Source of the DNA: Shewanella electrodiphila
GTDB lineage: Bacteria > Pseudomonadota > Gammaproteobacteria > Enterobacterales > Shewanellaceae
Assembly: GCF_023283985.1 (NCBI RefSeq)
Contig: NZ_JAKIKU010000002.1
Location: 310,001-374,000, forward strand
Direction of reading: 5' to 3'
Length of the DNA stretch: 64,000 bases
Shown in pieces: positions 19,099 to 29,009 of the stretch. The notes under the pieces are model-generated. The model was given only the letters and a program-made list of their open reading frames with translations. It ran no database searches and was not told where the DNA came from. Made by a program: the position numbers and the translations under genes. Every line of letters begins with the position of its first letter. The first letter of the stretch is position 1.

Positions 19099-20220
19099 CT
19101 AGCGACTAAACTCGTCTAAAATCCATGCTAATGGTGCCTGATATTGCTGTGGCATCCATTGCTGCAGTTGGCCAATACTGTCATTAACCATATCGTTACT
19201 GTGTGCTGAAAGATTAAGATGTCCCACCTTGCGGCCAACTCGCACTTCTTTGTTATACCAAAATAACTCTGCATTAGGCAGGCTTAACCAGCGGTCATCT
19301 TTATCGACACCAATTAAGTTAACCATGACACACTGGAAGTTAACTTGTGGCTTATGGATAGGTAATCCACACAGTGCACGAAGGTGTAATTCAAATTGGT
19401 TAATGTGGCAACCTGATTGAGTCCAATGCCCAGAATTATGAACGCGAGGAGCAAGTTCGTTAACGAGCAGTTTATCACCGACTCTGAAACACTCCATCGC
19501 CATCACACCCACATATTCAAGCTCGTCCATAACACTGGTCAGCATTGTTTCAGCTTGTGGTTGAAGATGGTCGAGACGAGTTAACGGTGCAATAGAGGCC
19601 ATTAAAATGCCGTCTTGATGCAAGTTAAGTGTGAGTGGGTAAAAAACACATTCGCCAGTTTGGGTTCTCACACCAACAATCGATACTTCTTCATCAAAGT
19701 TGATGGCTTGCTCTGCAATGGCTTCGTTACGCCAGTCAGCAGGAATGTCAGTTGCTTCAGCTTGTTTTAGCCAATGTTGACCTTTGCCATCATAACCACC
19801 AGTACGGCGCTTTAATAAAACCCGATCACCGTATTGCTGATGTAATGCCTCAGTTTGAGTGTTGTCATCGACCAATTCCCAAGGGGAAGTCGGCACTGAT
19901 AACTCATCTAATAGGCTTTTTTGAGTAAAGCGATCTGCTAAACGGCCAAATACATGGCCATTAATAAAATGCGGGTGTTCGCTTAATTGTAAACTCAAGC
20001 TTGATTCAGGCCATTGTTCGCGTTCAGCAGTAATGATATCAGTACCCTGTAGCGGTAAACGCTCATCTGATGGCGTCATGATATCCACTGGGCGAACATT
20101 AATCGCTAGTGGCTGGCCTGCATGAGATAACATCGCGCCTAATTGGCCATCGCCTAATACCCAAACATTGTGTTGTTTTGCTGGTGTTTGCGTGTTTGAC
20201 TGAGAGTCCTGCTTAGACAT
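19099..20220 (-). CDS. purK: N5-carboxyaminoimidazole ribonucleotide synthase
   Basis: ATP-grasp enzyme that carboxylates aminoimidazole ribonucleotide (AIR) with bicarbonate in purine synthesis, feeding its product to PurE. The 373-residue protein begins with a Q/N-rich segment and then the nucleotide-fold motif WVLGDGQLGAMLSHAG. The ATP-grasp core shows LLKRRTGGYDGKGQ, the EQAINFDEEVSIVGVR stretch and the metal-binding NELAPRVHNSGHWT. It overlaps purE by one base, the common purEK pairing. Normal length. Confidence 0.96.
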   Translation of the reverse strand: MSKQDSQSNTQTPAKQHNVWVLGDGQLGAMLSHAGQPLAINVRPVDIMTPSDERLPLQGTDIITAEREQWPESSLSLQLSEHPHFINGHVFGRLADRFTQKSLLDELSVPTSPWELVDDNTQTEALHQQYGDRVLLKRRTGGYDGKGQHWLKQAEATDIPADWRNEAIAEQAINFDEEVSIVGVRTQTGECVFYPLTLNLHQDGILMASIAPLTRLDHLQPQAETMLTSVMDELEYVGVMAMECFRVGDKLLVNELAPRVHNSGHWTQSGCHINQFELHLRALCGLPIHKPQVNFQCVMVNLIGVDKDDRWLSLPNAELFWYNKEVRVGRKVGHLNLSAHSNDMVNDSIGQLQQWMPQQYQAPLAWILDEFSR

Positions 20221-20711
20221 TAAGCTTCCCTCGGATCTGGATTATCAAGAATCGTGTTAGTTTGATCTTCGCGGAATGCATCTAAACGAGCTGCAAGTTC
20301 AGCATCGGTAACGGCCAAGATTTGGCTTGCTAATAAACCTGCATTGAACGCACCAGCTGTGCCAATAGCTAACGTACCAACAGCAATACCTTTTGGCATT
20401 TGTACTATTGAAAGCAAGCTGTCCATACCTGAAAGCGCTTTACTTTGCACTGGGACACCTAGCACAGGTAAGCGAGTTTTTGACGCTATCATACCTGGTA
20501 AATGTGCTGCACCACCGGCACCACCAATAATGACTTTATAGCCTTTATCTGCAGCGGTACTTGCAAAATCCATTAGTTTGTCAGGAGTGCGATGCGCTGA
20601 GACAACTTCAACATGATATGGCACCTGAAGCTTATCCATAATTTCTGCGGCGGCTTCCATGGTCGGCCAATCACTCTTAGATCCCATTACTACGGCAACA
20701 AGGGCTTGCAT
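20220..20711 (-). CDS. purE: N5-carboxyaminoimidazole ribonucleotide mutase
   Basis: Class I PurE moves the carboxyl group of N5-CAIR to give CAIR in purine synthesis. The 163-residue protein has all the expected motifs: [11 protein letters not shown] (residues 8-18), the active-site SAHRTPD segment, [12 protein letters not shown] and the LGVPV loop. It is the first gene of purEK, with AGGAGTT before the ATG. I see no clear PurR box in the upstream gap. Confidence 0.97.
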   Translation of the reverse strand: MQALVAVVMGSKSDWPTMEAAAEIMDKLQVPYHVEVVSAHRTPDKLMDFASTAADKGYKVIIGGAGGAAHLPGMIASKTRLPVLGVPVQSKALSGMDSLLSIVQMPKGIAVGTLAIGTAGAFNAGLLASQILAVTDAELAARLDAFREDQTNTILDNPDPREA

Positions 20712-20945
20712 GATAACTCCTTAACACACTTATATTATTAGGTTATTTTTACTTTTACCCTGTGTAGGGCACAGGGTTTATAACTTGCTGAAAGCTCGCT
20801 ATAAAAAAGGGGCTAGATAATATCATGTTGGCTTTATTTTGGCTGCTTTTCAGTGTTTTCTGCGGCTGAAACTCAGTTTCTGATTGCGAATGCTAAAACT
20901 CTCCTCTAATGTTAACCACATAGGCTTTAAACTCGGAGGCAATCT

Positions 20946-21794
20946 ATGGCATTCCAAAGGTTAAAGACTAAGGGACTAGTTTTTTACATTACATTGTTTT
21001 TTATTATTATAAATCAACCTTCTTACGCAACTGTACAGGCTGTTATGTTGACGGAAGTAGATGAGACGATTGTGTCTATTGCTGGTAATGAAGAAATGGA
21101 AGTGCTTTCTTTACTCACTGCATTTAGTGATAACCAGTTGTCGTTTGAACAGCAGCAAGTCAGTATGACTCGTGGTTGGTTAGAGCTGTCTAAACAGCAA
21201 AATAGTTGCATGTTTAATAAGATTAAAACCCCCGAACGACTTGAAGTTGCAAGCTTTTCACATTACCCCATCAGTATTTACCCACCATTGAGATTAATTG
21301 TGCTCGCTAAAAATCAGCAGATTTTTGCACAGCAATTAGATTTAGCCAATATGCCGGCAAACACACAGGCGCAGATAGGTGTAGTCAAAGACAGAGCCTA
21401 TGGCGAGTACATTGATCAACAAATAACTAAAAGACCTCATGAATTTTATGTTCGTGGTGGTGTTAGCTCCTCTAATAAGTTAATTGAGATGCTCAAGGCT
21501 GAAAGGGTACTTGGGGTGATTGAATATAGTGAAGTGGTGGATGCTTATTTACGTGATAACAACAAATCTCTTGATTATATTTCGATACCTATTCGCCACG
21601 TTGAACAGCCTATTTACGGCTATATTGCCTGCTCTAAAGGTGATAAAGGCGATAAGATAACTGCTGAAATTGATCGCGTTATGGCGCAGCAAAGCTTTCA
21701 AGAAGCGTTTATTAGAATGCATGATGATTTTTTTGGTGATGCCGAGAAAGCCATTTTAATCCCAGAACTGGAATTACTCTTTAATCTCAGGTGA
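20946..21794 (+). CDS. Periplasmic solute-binding protein-like (family 3 fold)
   Basis: A 282-residue secreted protein with an N-terminal hydrophobic signal (residues 10-28, ending near SYA-TV). The rest resembles the amino-acid-binding-protein family 3 fold: a QIGVVKDRAYGEYID segment opening lobe two, an SSSNKLIEMLKAERVLGVIE stretch and a C-terminal MAQQSFQEAFIRMHDDFF helix. No permease or ATPase is adjacent, so it may act as a stand-alone sensor, or be a relative of the TIGR02285-type Shewanella/Vibrio proteins. AT-rich 5' end; GGAGGC is the ribosome site. Confidence 0.65.
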   Translation: MAFQRLKTKGLVFYITLFFIIINQPSYATVQAVMLTEVDETIVSIAGNEEMEVLSLLTAFSDNQLSFEQQQVSMTRGWLELSKQQNSCMFNKIKTPERLEVASFSHYPISIYPPLRLIVLAKNQQIFAQQLDLANMPANTQAQIGVVKDRAYGEYIDQQITKRPHEFYVRGGVSSSNKLIEMLKAERVLGVIEYSEVVDAYLRDNNKSLDYISIPIRHVEQPIYGYIACSKGDKGDKITAEIDRVMAQQSFQEAFIRMHDDFFGDAEKAILIPELELLFNLR

Positions 21795-21890
21795 ACTGAA
21801 AAAGATTAAAATAAATAACCCTTTTTGATTTTTGTTACGTTATTACTAATAAGGTTGGTATCAATCAACGTTTTGGTAATGAGGCTTAAT

Positions 21891-23162
21891 ATGACAAAGC
21901 AAAATCGAAATGGGTTCAAACATCAATGTTACCTCGCGACTTTAACCGCGATGTTAGCGACTTCAATGTGCGTCAACGCTGAAGAAATTCAGCAAATCGC
22001 TAAAAGTGAAAAAGTACAAGCCGTTAGTATTGACCCTATTTCATTACCTAAGAAGCCTTCTTACCCACCGGTTAAACCAGGCTATTACCAAGGTAACTTA
22101 ACCCTCAGCGGTCATGGCGGAAATATGGTGACAGGCGAAACCCCTGTGTCACGATTTAGTTTTATGTCAAACCGTGATGACTATGAATTATTAACCCAAG
22201 CGGTGAATAAAAATACCTTACCATACCGCAATCAAGTGGCGAGTCATCAGTTGATTAATCGCTTTGATTATCTATTTTCCCACAATGTTAATGATGTCGT
22301 GCTCTTGTCCAATAACTATGTGTTGGCAACAGAACTTGCACCATCCCCTTATAACCGTGATACAGAATTATTGTTAATCAATATTGAGTTAACTAAAGAG
22401 GCCAGTGATAAAGCGGCACTTGGCTTTAATTGGTTACAAGCGACGGTTAACTTTAACCCAAGACTCGTGTCAGAATACCGTTTGATAGGCTTTGAAAATG
22501 CGCATCAAACCTCATCGCACCCAAGAACAATGAAGCTCAGTTATCGTCGCCAGTATGTGGCGCTTTATGAGCTTAGATTTAATGAATCTATTGAAAATCA
22601 GCCCAATAACTATATCAATAGCTCTATCAATCACTCGAACAATGATTCAATCATTAACAAATACAGTGCCAATGAGTTAGCCACGTTATCCTTGTCCGAT
22701 GCACGCTCGACATCAGGGCAAAAATTAATCAAGCCGCAACCTATTGATATTCATCAGCAGCAGAAGTTTTTTGAACACACAAGTAACGAATTTAGATTCG
22801 CAGCTGCAGTCGCAGGCTTAGGGCAGTTAATGAACATGAATAATTATGTGCATGACTTCGATTACCAACAACTGATTGAAATTGCTGAAGGTTCAAAAGG
22901 TGAAGATTTCGATGGCGAACGCACAGAGTTCATTGCGATAGCCAAGTCTGTAGCCGTTATTGCCTCAGACAGTAAATTCAAGGATGCGCGCAGTAAAAAA
23001 CAGGTGGTACCGCCACATGAGCTGGAGCCTTATCCAATGCCGTATCCAATAAAATCTAAACATGCCGGTGAGCTACCTGAGGGAAAACAAAAATTGATAT
23101 TGCCTGTAAAGCCAGTTATTGAACCTGTTCCTAAGCCTTTACCGGTAAATAATCATATTTAG
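21891..23162 (+). CDS. YfbK-like secreted protein lacking its von Willebrand A domain
   Basis: A 423-residue protein (ATG at 21891, GAGG upstream) with a signal peptide ending near residue 30. Three blocks match YfbK-family proteins: the pre-vWA segment (about 80-165, with VSRFSFMSNRDDYE, LINRFDY and LATELAPSPYNRDTELL), the segment VNFNPRLVSEYRLIGFEN (187-204) with VALYEL, and the C-terminal block FRFAAAVAGLGQLM to GEDFDGERTEFI (301-348). In ordinary YfbK proteins a roughly 180-residue vWA domain with a DxSxS metal site sits between blocks one and two. Here only about 15 residues separate them. It precedes a sigma factor and its partner, the usual company of this family. Confidence 0.7.
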   Translation: MTKQNRNGFKHQCYLATLTAMLATSMCVNAEEIQQIAKSEKVQAVSIDPISLPKKPSYPPVKPGYYQGNLTLSGHGGNMVTGETPVSRFSFMSNRDDYELLTQAVNKNTLPYRNQVASHQLINRFDYLFSHNVNDVVLLSNNYVLATELAPSPYNRDTELLLINIELTKEASDKAALGFNWLQATVNFNPRLVSEYRLIGFENAHQTSSHPRTMKLSYRRQYVALYELRFNESIENQPNNYINSSINHSNNDSIINKYSANELATLSLSDARSTSGQKLIKPQPIDIHQQQKFFEHTSNEFRFAAAVAGLGQLMNMNNYVHDFDYQQLIEIAEGSKGEDFDGERTEFIAIAKSVAVIASDSKFKDARSKKQVVPPHELEPYPMPYPIKSKHAGELPEGKQKLILPVKPVIEPVPKPLPVNNHI

Positions 23163-23233
23163 TAGACAATAACTGCTGGGCTGGGCAAACTGGTTTAATG
23201 CAATTAAAACAGCAAATAAGCCAGGTAGCCTGA

Positions 23234-23893
23234 GTGAAAGACTTAGATTCAAATAACAGCGATTCGAATAAGCCAGACTCGAATAAGCAAAGCTCTGATA
23301 GTGCAATGGGAATATCAGATGAGCAACTCATGTTGAATTATCAGCAAGGTGATACTGCGGCATTTGAGCAGTTATATTCTAAGCATAAAGGCCCGTTATA
23401 TCGCTATTTTGTTCGCCAGTTGAGCCAAAAATCATTGGCTGAAGACTTGTATCAAGATACCTGGGGCAAAGTGATAAATGCAGCGGGTAATTATCAAGTT
23501 ACAGCCAAGTTCACTACTTGGTTATATCGCATCGCCCATAATTTATTAATCGATCATGTTAGAGCGGTTAAACCGCTTGATGAAGCTGCAGATATGGGAG
23601 ACGAGACTATGGATAACTTTGATGCCAGTATTAATAATGAGCATGCTCATGGCCGTCCTGATGAGCAGCTTGAAGATGAACAAAAAGCCAAATTACTTAA
23701 GTCCTGTGTAGCCAGTTTACCTGCAGTTCAAAAAGAGGCTTTTTTACTTAATATCGAATTAGGGTTAACCGCAGCCGCAATTAGTGATATTGCTGATGTC
23801 ACTTTAGAAGCCACTAAAAGCCGTATTCGATATGCCTATCAAAGCATTAAGCAATGCGTTGCCGCTAAATGGCAAGGGGTAACACATGACTGA
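23234..23893 (+). CDS. ECF-type RNA polymerase sigma factor
   Basis: Sigma-70 family factor of the extracytoplasmic-function group, 219 residues from the GTG at 23234 (an internal ATG at 23306 is also possible, since the first 24 residues are low-complexity S/D/N). Region 2 covers DEQLMLNYQQGDTAAFEQLY through KFTTWLYRIAHNLLIDHVR; region 4 covers SLPAVQKEAFLLNIELGLT with the helix-turn-helix ISDIADVTLEATKSRIRYA. The next gene starts before this one stops (8-base overlap) and encodes a membrane protein that is probably its anti-sigma factor. Confidence 0.92.
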   Translation: MKDLDSNNSDSNKPDSNKQSSDSAMGISDEQLMLNYQQGDTAAFEQLYSKHKGPLYRYFVRQLSQKSLAEDLYQDTWGKVINAAGNYQVTAKFTTWLYRIAHNLLIDHVRAVKPLDEAADMGDETMDNFDASINNEHAHGRPDEQLEDEQKAKLLKSCVASLPAVQKEAFLLNIELGLTAAAISDIADVTLEATKSRIRYAYQSIKQCVAAKWQGVTHD

Positions 23894-24767
23894 TCGTCAT
23901 AAGACAGATAAAGATGCAATGAGTGATGAAGAGTTTATTGCCTTACAGCAAGAAATCTCAGCACTCTATAAGCAGCAAGCCCTTGAACGGCCTTCAGCCG
24001 CAATTGATGCCGCTATTTTATTGCAAGCGAAAGCGACTCAGGCATCTTCATTAAAAAATAATGTGAATACTGCCGAGAAAAGTAATCTTGTCCAATTAAG
24101 TTTTTGGAAAAAGCATCGCTTGCCCATATCAAGTGCAGCTTCTGTGATGCTTATTGCTTCAGTGATGTTACTTAACCCAGAATTCAAACAACATGCAGTG
24201 TCGGAACTTGATGACAGTGTTCCTGTTATGTCTGATGTAGCAACTCCTGTTCAAATGGCTGCACCTGTTCAAATAGCACCTGTTCAAACAGCAGAACCGG
24301 CAACTGTAAAAGCGCCAGTTATGGACGCAACCGGAGTAACATCGTCAGTAGCAGCTTATATGAGTGAGAGCAAAAATACCCCTATGCCACAGGCTCGTGT
24401 ACAAGGGTTTGATGCACAAATCCCGCAAACCAATAAAGCTGGCGTTCGTGGTCAAATGAAAATGGAGTCTGCAGAAGGGGTTAGTGTAGGCGAAGCACTT
24501 ACATCTTCATCATCTACCGAACCTAGACTTGAACGTACTGACATTGAGCGAAATCGCACTGAACTTGATCGAACAGCCCCTAGAATGCATGTTGATTCTG
24601 CAGAAAAGGCCGTCATGCAGCTCAGTGAATTGGTCGAATCAGAAGATTATGTTCAAGCGGAACGTTATATGATCACTATCGAACAACGATTTCCGAATAT
24701 TGTTAATCCACAGCACCCGCAATATGATGCTTTCAAAAAACTAAAACAGCAATTAACATCCCAGTAA
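23886..24767 (+). CDS. Probable anti-sigma-type membrane protein
   Basis: A 293-residue protein overlapping the sigma factor gene. Residues 1-75 are charged and helical and would face the cytoplasm; one membrane helix spans about 80-97 (ISSAASVMLIASVMLL); the remainder is a Pro/Ala/Thr-rich periplasmic linker and a C-terminal helical segment (EKAVMQLSELVESEDYVQAE). This layout and the gene position fit an anti-sigma factor. No zinc-binding HxxxCxxC anti-sigma motif is present, so the assignment rests mostly on context. Confidence 0.6.
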   Translation: MTDRHKTDKDAMSDEEFIALQQEISALYKQQALERPSAAIDAAILLQAKATQASSLKNNVNTAEKSNLVQLSFWKKHRLPISSAASVMLIASVMLLNPEFKQHAVSELDDSVPVMSDVATPVQMAAPVQIAPVQTAEPATVKAPVMDATGVTSSVAAYMSESKNTPMPQARVQGFDAQIPQTNKAGVRGQMKMESAEGVSVGEALTSSSSTEPRLERTDIERNRTELDRTAPRMHVDSAEKAVMQLSELVESEDYVQAERYMITIEQRFPNIVNPQHPQYDAFKKLKQQLTSQ

Positions 24768-25031
24768 AACAGTGATGCATTCCATAGCCCAGTGTTACCA
24801 AGATTGATAACGCTGGGCTGCTTATGAACCATTAGTCGTGAATATTGCTTTAGATATTGATATATAAGAATTTTATTCAACAGAACATCTTCTGTCGCAT
24901 TAAACATTAATTTGGTTACAATTTCCTATCATTTAAATGATGTTTTCCTCCATTTTACTGCTGCTTATTAACCATTTATTTGCTAATTTGAGTCCTTGAA
25001 AATAATAATATTTACAAGGATTTTTCTGACT

Positions 25032-28000
25032 ATGAAACTTCGCCACTCAGTTACTGCATGTTTACTGGCATTAGGTTTATGCAGTACTTCAACTTTTGCG
25101 CTCGATACAAACAATCAAGGTTATTACCGAGCCCCTGCCTTGCATGACCAAACCGTGGTCTTTACCGCAGAAGGCGACTTGTGGACCAGTCAGTTAAATC
25201 AAACAAACGCTAAACGCATCACCACTCAAGCGGCTGAAGAGTTAGACGCGACAATATCTAAAGATGGACAATGGCTAGCCTATACCGCGAATTATGACGG
25301 GGCGACAGAAGTTTATGTTATGCCAATTGGCGGAGGAGTAGCCAAACGGGTAAGTTTTGAAAACAGCCGTGTCAGATTACAAGGCTGGACTGCTTCAGGA
25401 GAAGTGCTTTACTCAACAGACAATGCCCATGGCCCAGCGAATTATTGGGTATTGAAAACCGTTAACCCTAACTCATTGGCTGTAACGGATTTACCGCTTG
25501 CAGATGCGATTGAAGGTACGATAGATGAACAGGGTAAGTACGTATACTTCACCCAGTTTGGCTTACAGGCCAGCGGCGACAATGCCAAAGTTTACCGAGG
25601 TGGAGCACTGGGCGAGATTTGGCGCTTCGAGCTTGGCAGCGAAAATGAAGCGCAAAAACTAACAACTGCGCATCAAGGTTCAGTAAGACAACCTATGCTG
25701 TGGCAACAAAGATTGTATTTTGTCAGTGACCAATCAGGCAATGACAACATCTGGTCAATGCAGCTTAATGGCAGTGATATTAAGCAGCACACCAAGTTCA
25801 ATGAATGGCAAGTACGTGATGCGACCCTAGATCAAGGCCGAGTTATTTTCCAACACGGTGCAGATTTAAAAGTGTTTGATATTGCTAATCAAAACTCATC
25901 AATCATTAATGTCAGTTTGACTTCTGATTTCCCTCATCGCCGTGAAAATTGGATAAACGATCCGATGGAATTCGCGACCTCTGTCGAGTTTGCCGCGAAA
26001 GGTGACAAAGCGGTTATAACAGCAAGAAGCCATGTTGCAGTTGCCAGCCATGATGGCAGCCGATTAGTGCAGATTCAAAGTCCTGCTGAATCTCGTATTC
26101 GAGACGGCGTATTAAGCGTTGATGGCAAGTGGGTATACGGCATCAGTGATGCATCAGGTCAGCAAGAAATATGGCAATTCCCAGCTGATGGCACCAAAGG
26201 GGCTAAGCAGTTAACCAAAGATGGCAGTAGCCTTCGCACTAGCTTACATTTATCACCTGATGGCCGCTATATTGCTCACGATGATTATGATGGCAATGTT
26301 TGGTTGCTAGATTTGAAAAAAGGTAACAATCAAAAAATCATTACTAACGGCGAAGGATTAGGTGAATACCCTAATATCGTTTGGTCTGCTAACAGCCAAC
26401 TTATTGCGGTAACGAAAGCTGAAATCGGTAAGCAGCGACCGCAAATCGTGCTTTATTCTTTATCTGAAGAAAAGTCTACATCACTAACCAGTGATAAGTA
26501 TGAGTCGTACTCGCCAAGTTTCAGTCCTGATGGGCAGTGGTTATATTTCTTATCGAATCGTCACTTTGATGCCACACCGGGGTCGCCTTGGGGTGATAGA
26601 AATATGGGGCCGATTTTTGATAAACGGACACAAGTTTTTGCTATCGCATTAAATGAAAAAGCCCTGTTTCCATTTGTTAAACCAACCGAGCTTAATGCAG
26701 CGCAATTAGCTGCTACTTCTGATGATGAAGAGAACACCACTAAAAAGGCTAAAGTGGATTGGAAAGGGATTAAACAGCGACTATGGCAAGTGCCTATTGC
26801 TGCGGGTAATTATGACAAATTGACTGTGTTAAAAGATAAGTTCTACTTGCTAGACACTCATGCAAACAAAACCAGTTTGAAATTAGTTAAGTTTGATCAC
26901 TTATCTGCAGACGTTAGCGAGTTTGCTGCTGATATCGCTGATTACCAGGTGTCTGCTAATGGTGAAAAACTGCTGATTACTAAGCAGTCTAATCCGAGTG
27001 AATTACACATAGTTGCAGCGGGCGATAAACTGCCTGCTGAGCTTAAAAACACCAAAGTAGATACGGCTCAGTGGCAATTAGCCATATCGCCAATGCAAGA
27101 GTGGCAACAAATCTTTGAAGATGCCTGGTTAATGCACCGAGATTCATTTTATGACAAAAACATGCGTGGTAAAGATTGGGCTGAAATAAAGAAAAAGTAC
27201 CAACCTTTGCTAGCAAGGCTGACCGACAGAAATGAACTAAATGACATTTTCAAACAAATGATGGGTGAACTGGACGCTTTGCACTCACAAGTCAGGGGGG
27301 GCGACATTGCTAAAAATGACACTGCAACAGGAGCAAGTTTAGGCGCGCGATTAACGCAAACTTCAAAAGGCATAGTGATAAGCCATATTTATCAAAATGA
27401 TCCTGAGTTACCAAGCCAAGCATCACCATTAGCACGTATCGAAGTTGATGCTAAAGAAGGTGATATTATTTTGGCGATTAACGGCAAACCAGTCACTAAT
27501 ATTGCAGAAGTGACCCAAGGGCTTAGAAACCAAGCCAAAAAACAAGTATTACTAGAGTTAAAGCGCGGTAAACGCAGCCATAGCACGATTGTGGTTCCTC
27601 ATGAAAATAACACCGACGCAAAATTACGTTATTTAGATTGGGTCAATAACAATGCCACTAAAGTGACCGAAGCCAGCGACGGCAAAATGGGCTACTTACA
27701 CTTATATGCTATGGGATCGGGTGACATTGAAAGTTTCGCCCGTGAATTTTATACCAACTATGATAAAGAAGGCTTAATCATCGATGTTCGTCGTAACCGA
27801 GGCGGCAATATTGATAGTTGGATTATTGAGAAACTACTGCGCCGTGCGTGGGCATTTTGGCAGCCAACACATGGGTCTGCTAGTACCAATATGCAGCAGA
27901 CCTTCAGAGGGCATTTAGTCGTGTTAGCTGATCAAATGACGTATTCCGATGGAGAAACCTTTTCTGCAGGGATTAAAGCCTTAGGTATTGCCCCTGTGAT

Positions 28001-28307
28001 TGGTAAGCAAACAGCGGGAGCAGGTGTGTGGCTTTCAGGTCGAAACCGTCTTACAGATAAAGGCATGGCACGTGTGGCTGAATACCCACAATATGCAATG
28101 GATGGACGTTGGATTGTTGAAGGTTTTGGGGTGACACCAGATATTGAAGTCGATAACTTACCTTATGCCACCTTCAGTGGTGTTGATGCTCAGCTCAATA
28201 AAGCTATTAGTTACCTAAAAGATGAAATGGTGCAGACGCCTATTTTACCGTTAAAAGCACTACCAATCCCTGAGACTGGCGCTGCGAAAGATATCTTGCC
28301 GCAGTAA
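25032..28307 (+). CDS. Tricorn-type protease (S41 family), secreted
   Basis: Large peptidase of the tricorn family, 1091 residues from the ATG at 25032 (AAGGA eleven bases upstream; the earlier in-frame ATG has no signal peptide). The signal ends near TFA-LD. Residues 30-330 and 340-690 are WD/TolB-like propeller repeats (for example ATISKDGQWLAYTANYDG and LSPDGRYIAHDDYDGNVW). A PDZ domain (about 770-850, VDAKEGDIILAINGKPV) precedes the S41 catalytic core with IDVRRNRGG and the nucleophile segment TYSDGETFSAG. It probably degrades peptides in the periplasm. Monocistronic; terminator follows. Confidence 0.93.
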   Translation: MKLRHSVTACLLALGLCSTSTFALDTNNQGYYRAPALHDQTVVFTAEGDLWTSQLNQTNAKRITTQAAEELDATISKDGQWLAYTANYDGATEVYVMPIGGGVAKRVSFENSRVRLQGWTASGEVLYSTDNAHGPANYWVLKTVNPNSLAVTDLPLADAIEGTIDEQGKYVYFTQFGLQASGDNAKVYRGGALGEIWRFELGSENEAQKLTTAHQGSVRQPMLWQQRLYFVSDQSGNDNIWSMQLNGSDIKQHTKFNEWQVRDATLDQGRVIFQHGADLKVFDIANQNSSIINVSLTSDFPHRRENWINDPMEFATSVEFAAKGDKAVITARSHVAVASHDGSRLVQIQSPAESRIRDGVLSVDGKWVYGISDASGQQEIWQFPADGTKGAKQLTKDGSSLRTSLHLSPDGRYIAHDDYDGNVWLLDLKKGNNQKIITNGEGLGEYPNIVWSANSQLIAVTKAEIGKQRPQIVLYSLSEEKSTSLTSDKYESYSPSFSPDGQWLYFLSNRHFDATPGSPWGDRNMGPIFDKRTQVFAIALNEKALFPFVKPTELNAAQLAATSDDEENTTKKAKVDWKGIKQRLWQVPIAAGNYDKLTVLKDKFYLLDTHANKTSLKLVKFDHLSADVSEFAADIADYQVSANGEKLLITKQSNPSELHIVAAGDKLPAELKNTKVDTAQWQLAISPMQEWQQIFEDAWLMHRDSFYDKNMRGKDWAEIKKKYQPLLARLTDRNELNDIFKQMMGELDALHSQVRGGDIAKNDTATGASLGARLTQTSKGIVISHIYQNDPELPSQASPLARIEVDAKEGDIILAINGKPVTNIAEVTQGLRNQAKKQVLLELKRGKRSHSTIVVPHENNTDAKLRYLDWVNNNATKVTEASDGKMGYLHLYAMGSGDIESFAREFYTNYDKEGLIIDVRRNRGGNIDSWIIEKLLRRAWAFWQPTHGSASTNMQQTFRGHLVVLADQMTYSDGETFSAGIKALGIAPVIGKQTAGAGVWLSGRNRLTDKGMARVAEYPQYAMDGRWIVEGFGVTPDIEVDNLPYATFSGVDAQLNKAISYLKDEMVQTPILPLKALPIPETGAAKDILPQ

Positions 28308-28334
28308 ATATTTTGCAGCATTTCTAATGAAAAT

Positions 28335-28370
28335 CCGCTGTCGAAAAAGTAGTCGACAGCGGCTTTTATT
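28335..28370 (+). terminator. Terminator of the tricorn-type gene
   Basis: Ten-base perfect stem CCGCTGTCGA/TCGACAGCGG followed by CTTTTATTTT. Confidence 0.9.
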
Positions 28371-28484
28371 TTATGTAGTTTAAGCGTTAAAGTTTGGCCT
28401 GTAAGCCAAAAGGTTGATTCATTATTGTCGTCAGAGCAAGATGAATATAACCCTAAAAAATGGAAATAGAATTCAAATCTAAGG

Positions 28485-28802
28485 ATGGATATGAGTGACT
28501 TTAGTTATTCAAAACAAGTAAAACTCGAGTCGTTGATTGCGGGCGGAAAGTGGCGATTTGTTTTTCTACACGGCGTATTGGGCTGGGGAATTTCAACGGC
28601 TTTTATTATCTTTGTTATCGACCATTTCGTCATGAACACCCAATTAGTCAACTCATTTACTCAAGCGCTAATGATCTACCCCGCGGCTGGTTTTTTGTTT
28701 GGTCTTGTTATGTGGACAATGGTCAATAATGAATATCGTAAGATGTTTATGGACTATAGTGAACAGCAAAAAATGAGCCCTAAGGTTCAGTCAAAACACT
28801 GA
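28485..28802 (+). CDS. Small two-helix membrane protein of unknown function
   Basis: A 105-residue protein with two membrane helices (about 25-47 and 60-80) and charged ends. The start is one of the two ATG codons at 28485/28491, with AAGGA at 28478-28482. I do not recognise a family. The pattern WRFVFLHGVLGWGI followed by an LFGLVMWTMVNNEYR segment resembles small uncharacterised inner-membrane proteins of Shewanella. It stands alone between two terminators. Confidence 0.65.
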   Translation: MDMSDFSYSKQVKLESLIAGGKWRFVFLHGVLGWGISTAFIIFVIDHFVMNTQLVNSFTQALMIYPAAGFLFGLVMWTMVNNEYRKMFMDYSEQQKMSPKVQSKH

Positions 28803-28827
28803 GTTAAACTTTGAGTCAGACACTTAC

Positions 28828-28879
28828 TCAAAACACTTTCTCAAAACACAGGCTCAAAACACAGGTTCAAAACACAGGC
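28828..28879. repeat. Four tandem 13-bp units
   Basis: TCAAAACACTTTC is followed by three copies of TCAAAACACAGG(C/T) head to tail, with related sequence on the left (GAGTCAGACACTTAC). It lies directly after the stop codon of the small membrane protein gene. A short minisatellite with no evident function. Confidence 0.85.
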
Positions 28880-28957
28880 TCACTTCCTGTTTTCCTAAAT
28901 AAGTTTACGAATTAAGCTCATGATATGGGTTAATGACTAGACTTACATTTCCATATT

Positions 28958-28985
28958 GAAAAGCCACTCAATTGAGTGGCTTTTC
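28958..28985. terminator. Bidirectional terminator
   Basis: Fully palindromic GAAAAGCCACTCA/TGAGTGGCTTTTC between convergent genes. Confidence 0.9.
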
Positions 28986-29009
28986 AAGTGTTTATCGCAG
29001 CTAAACTAG

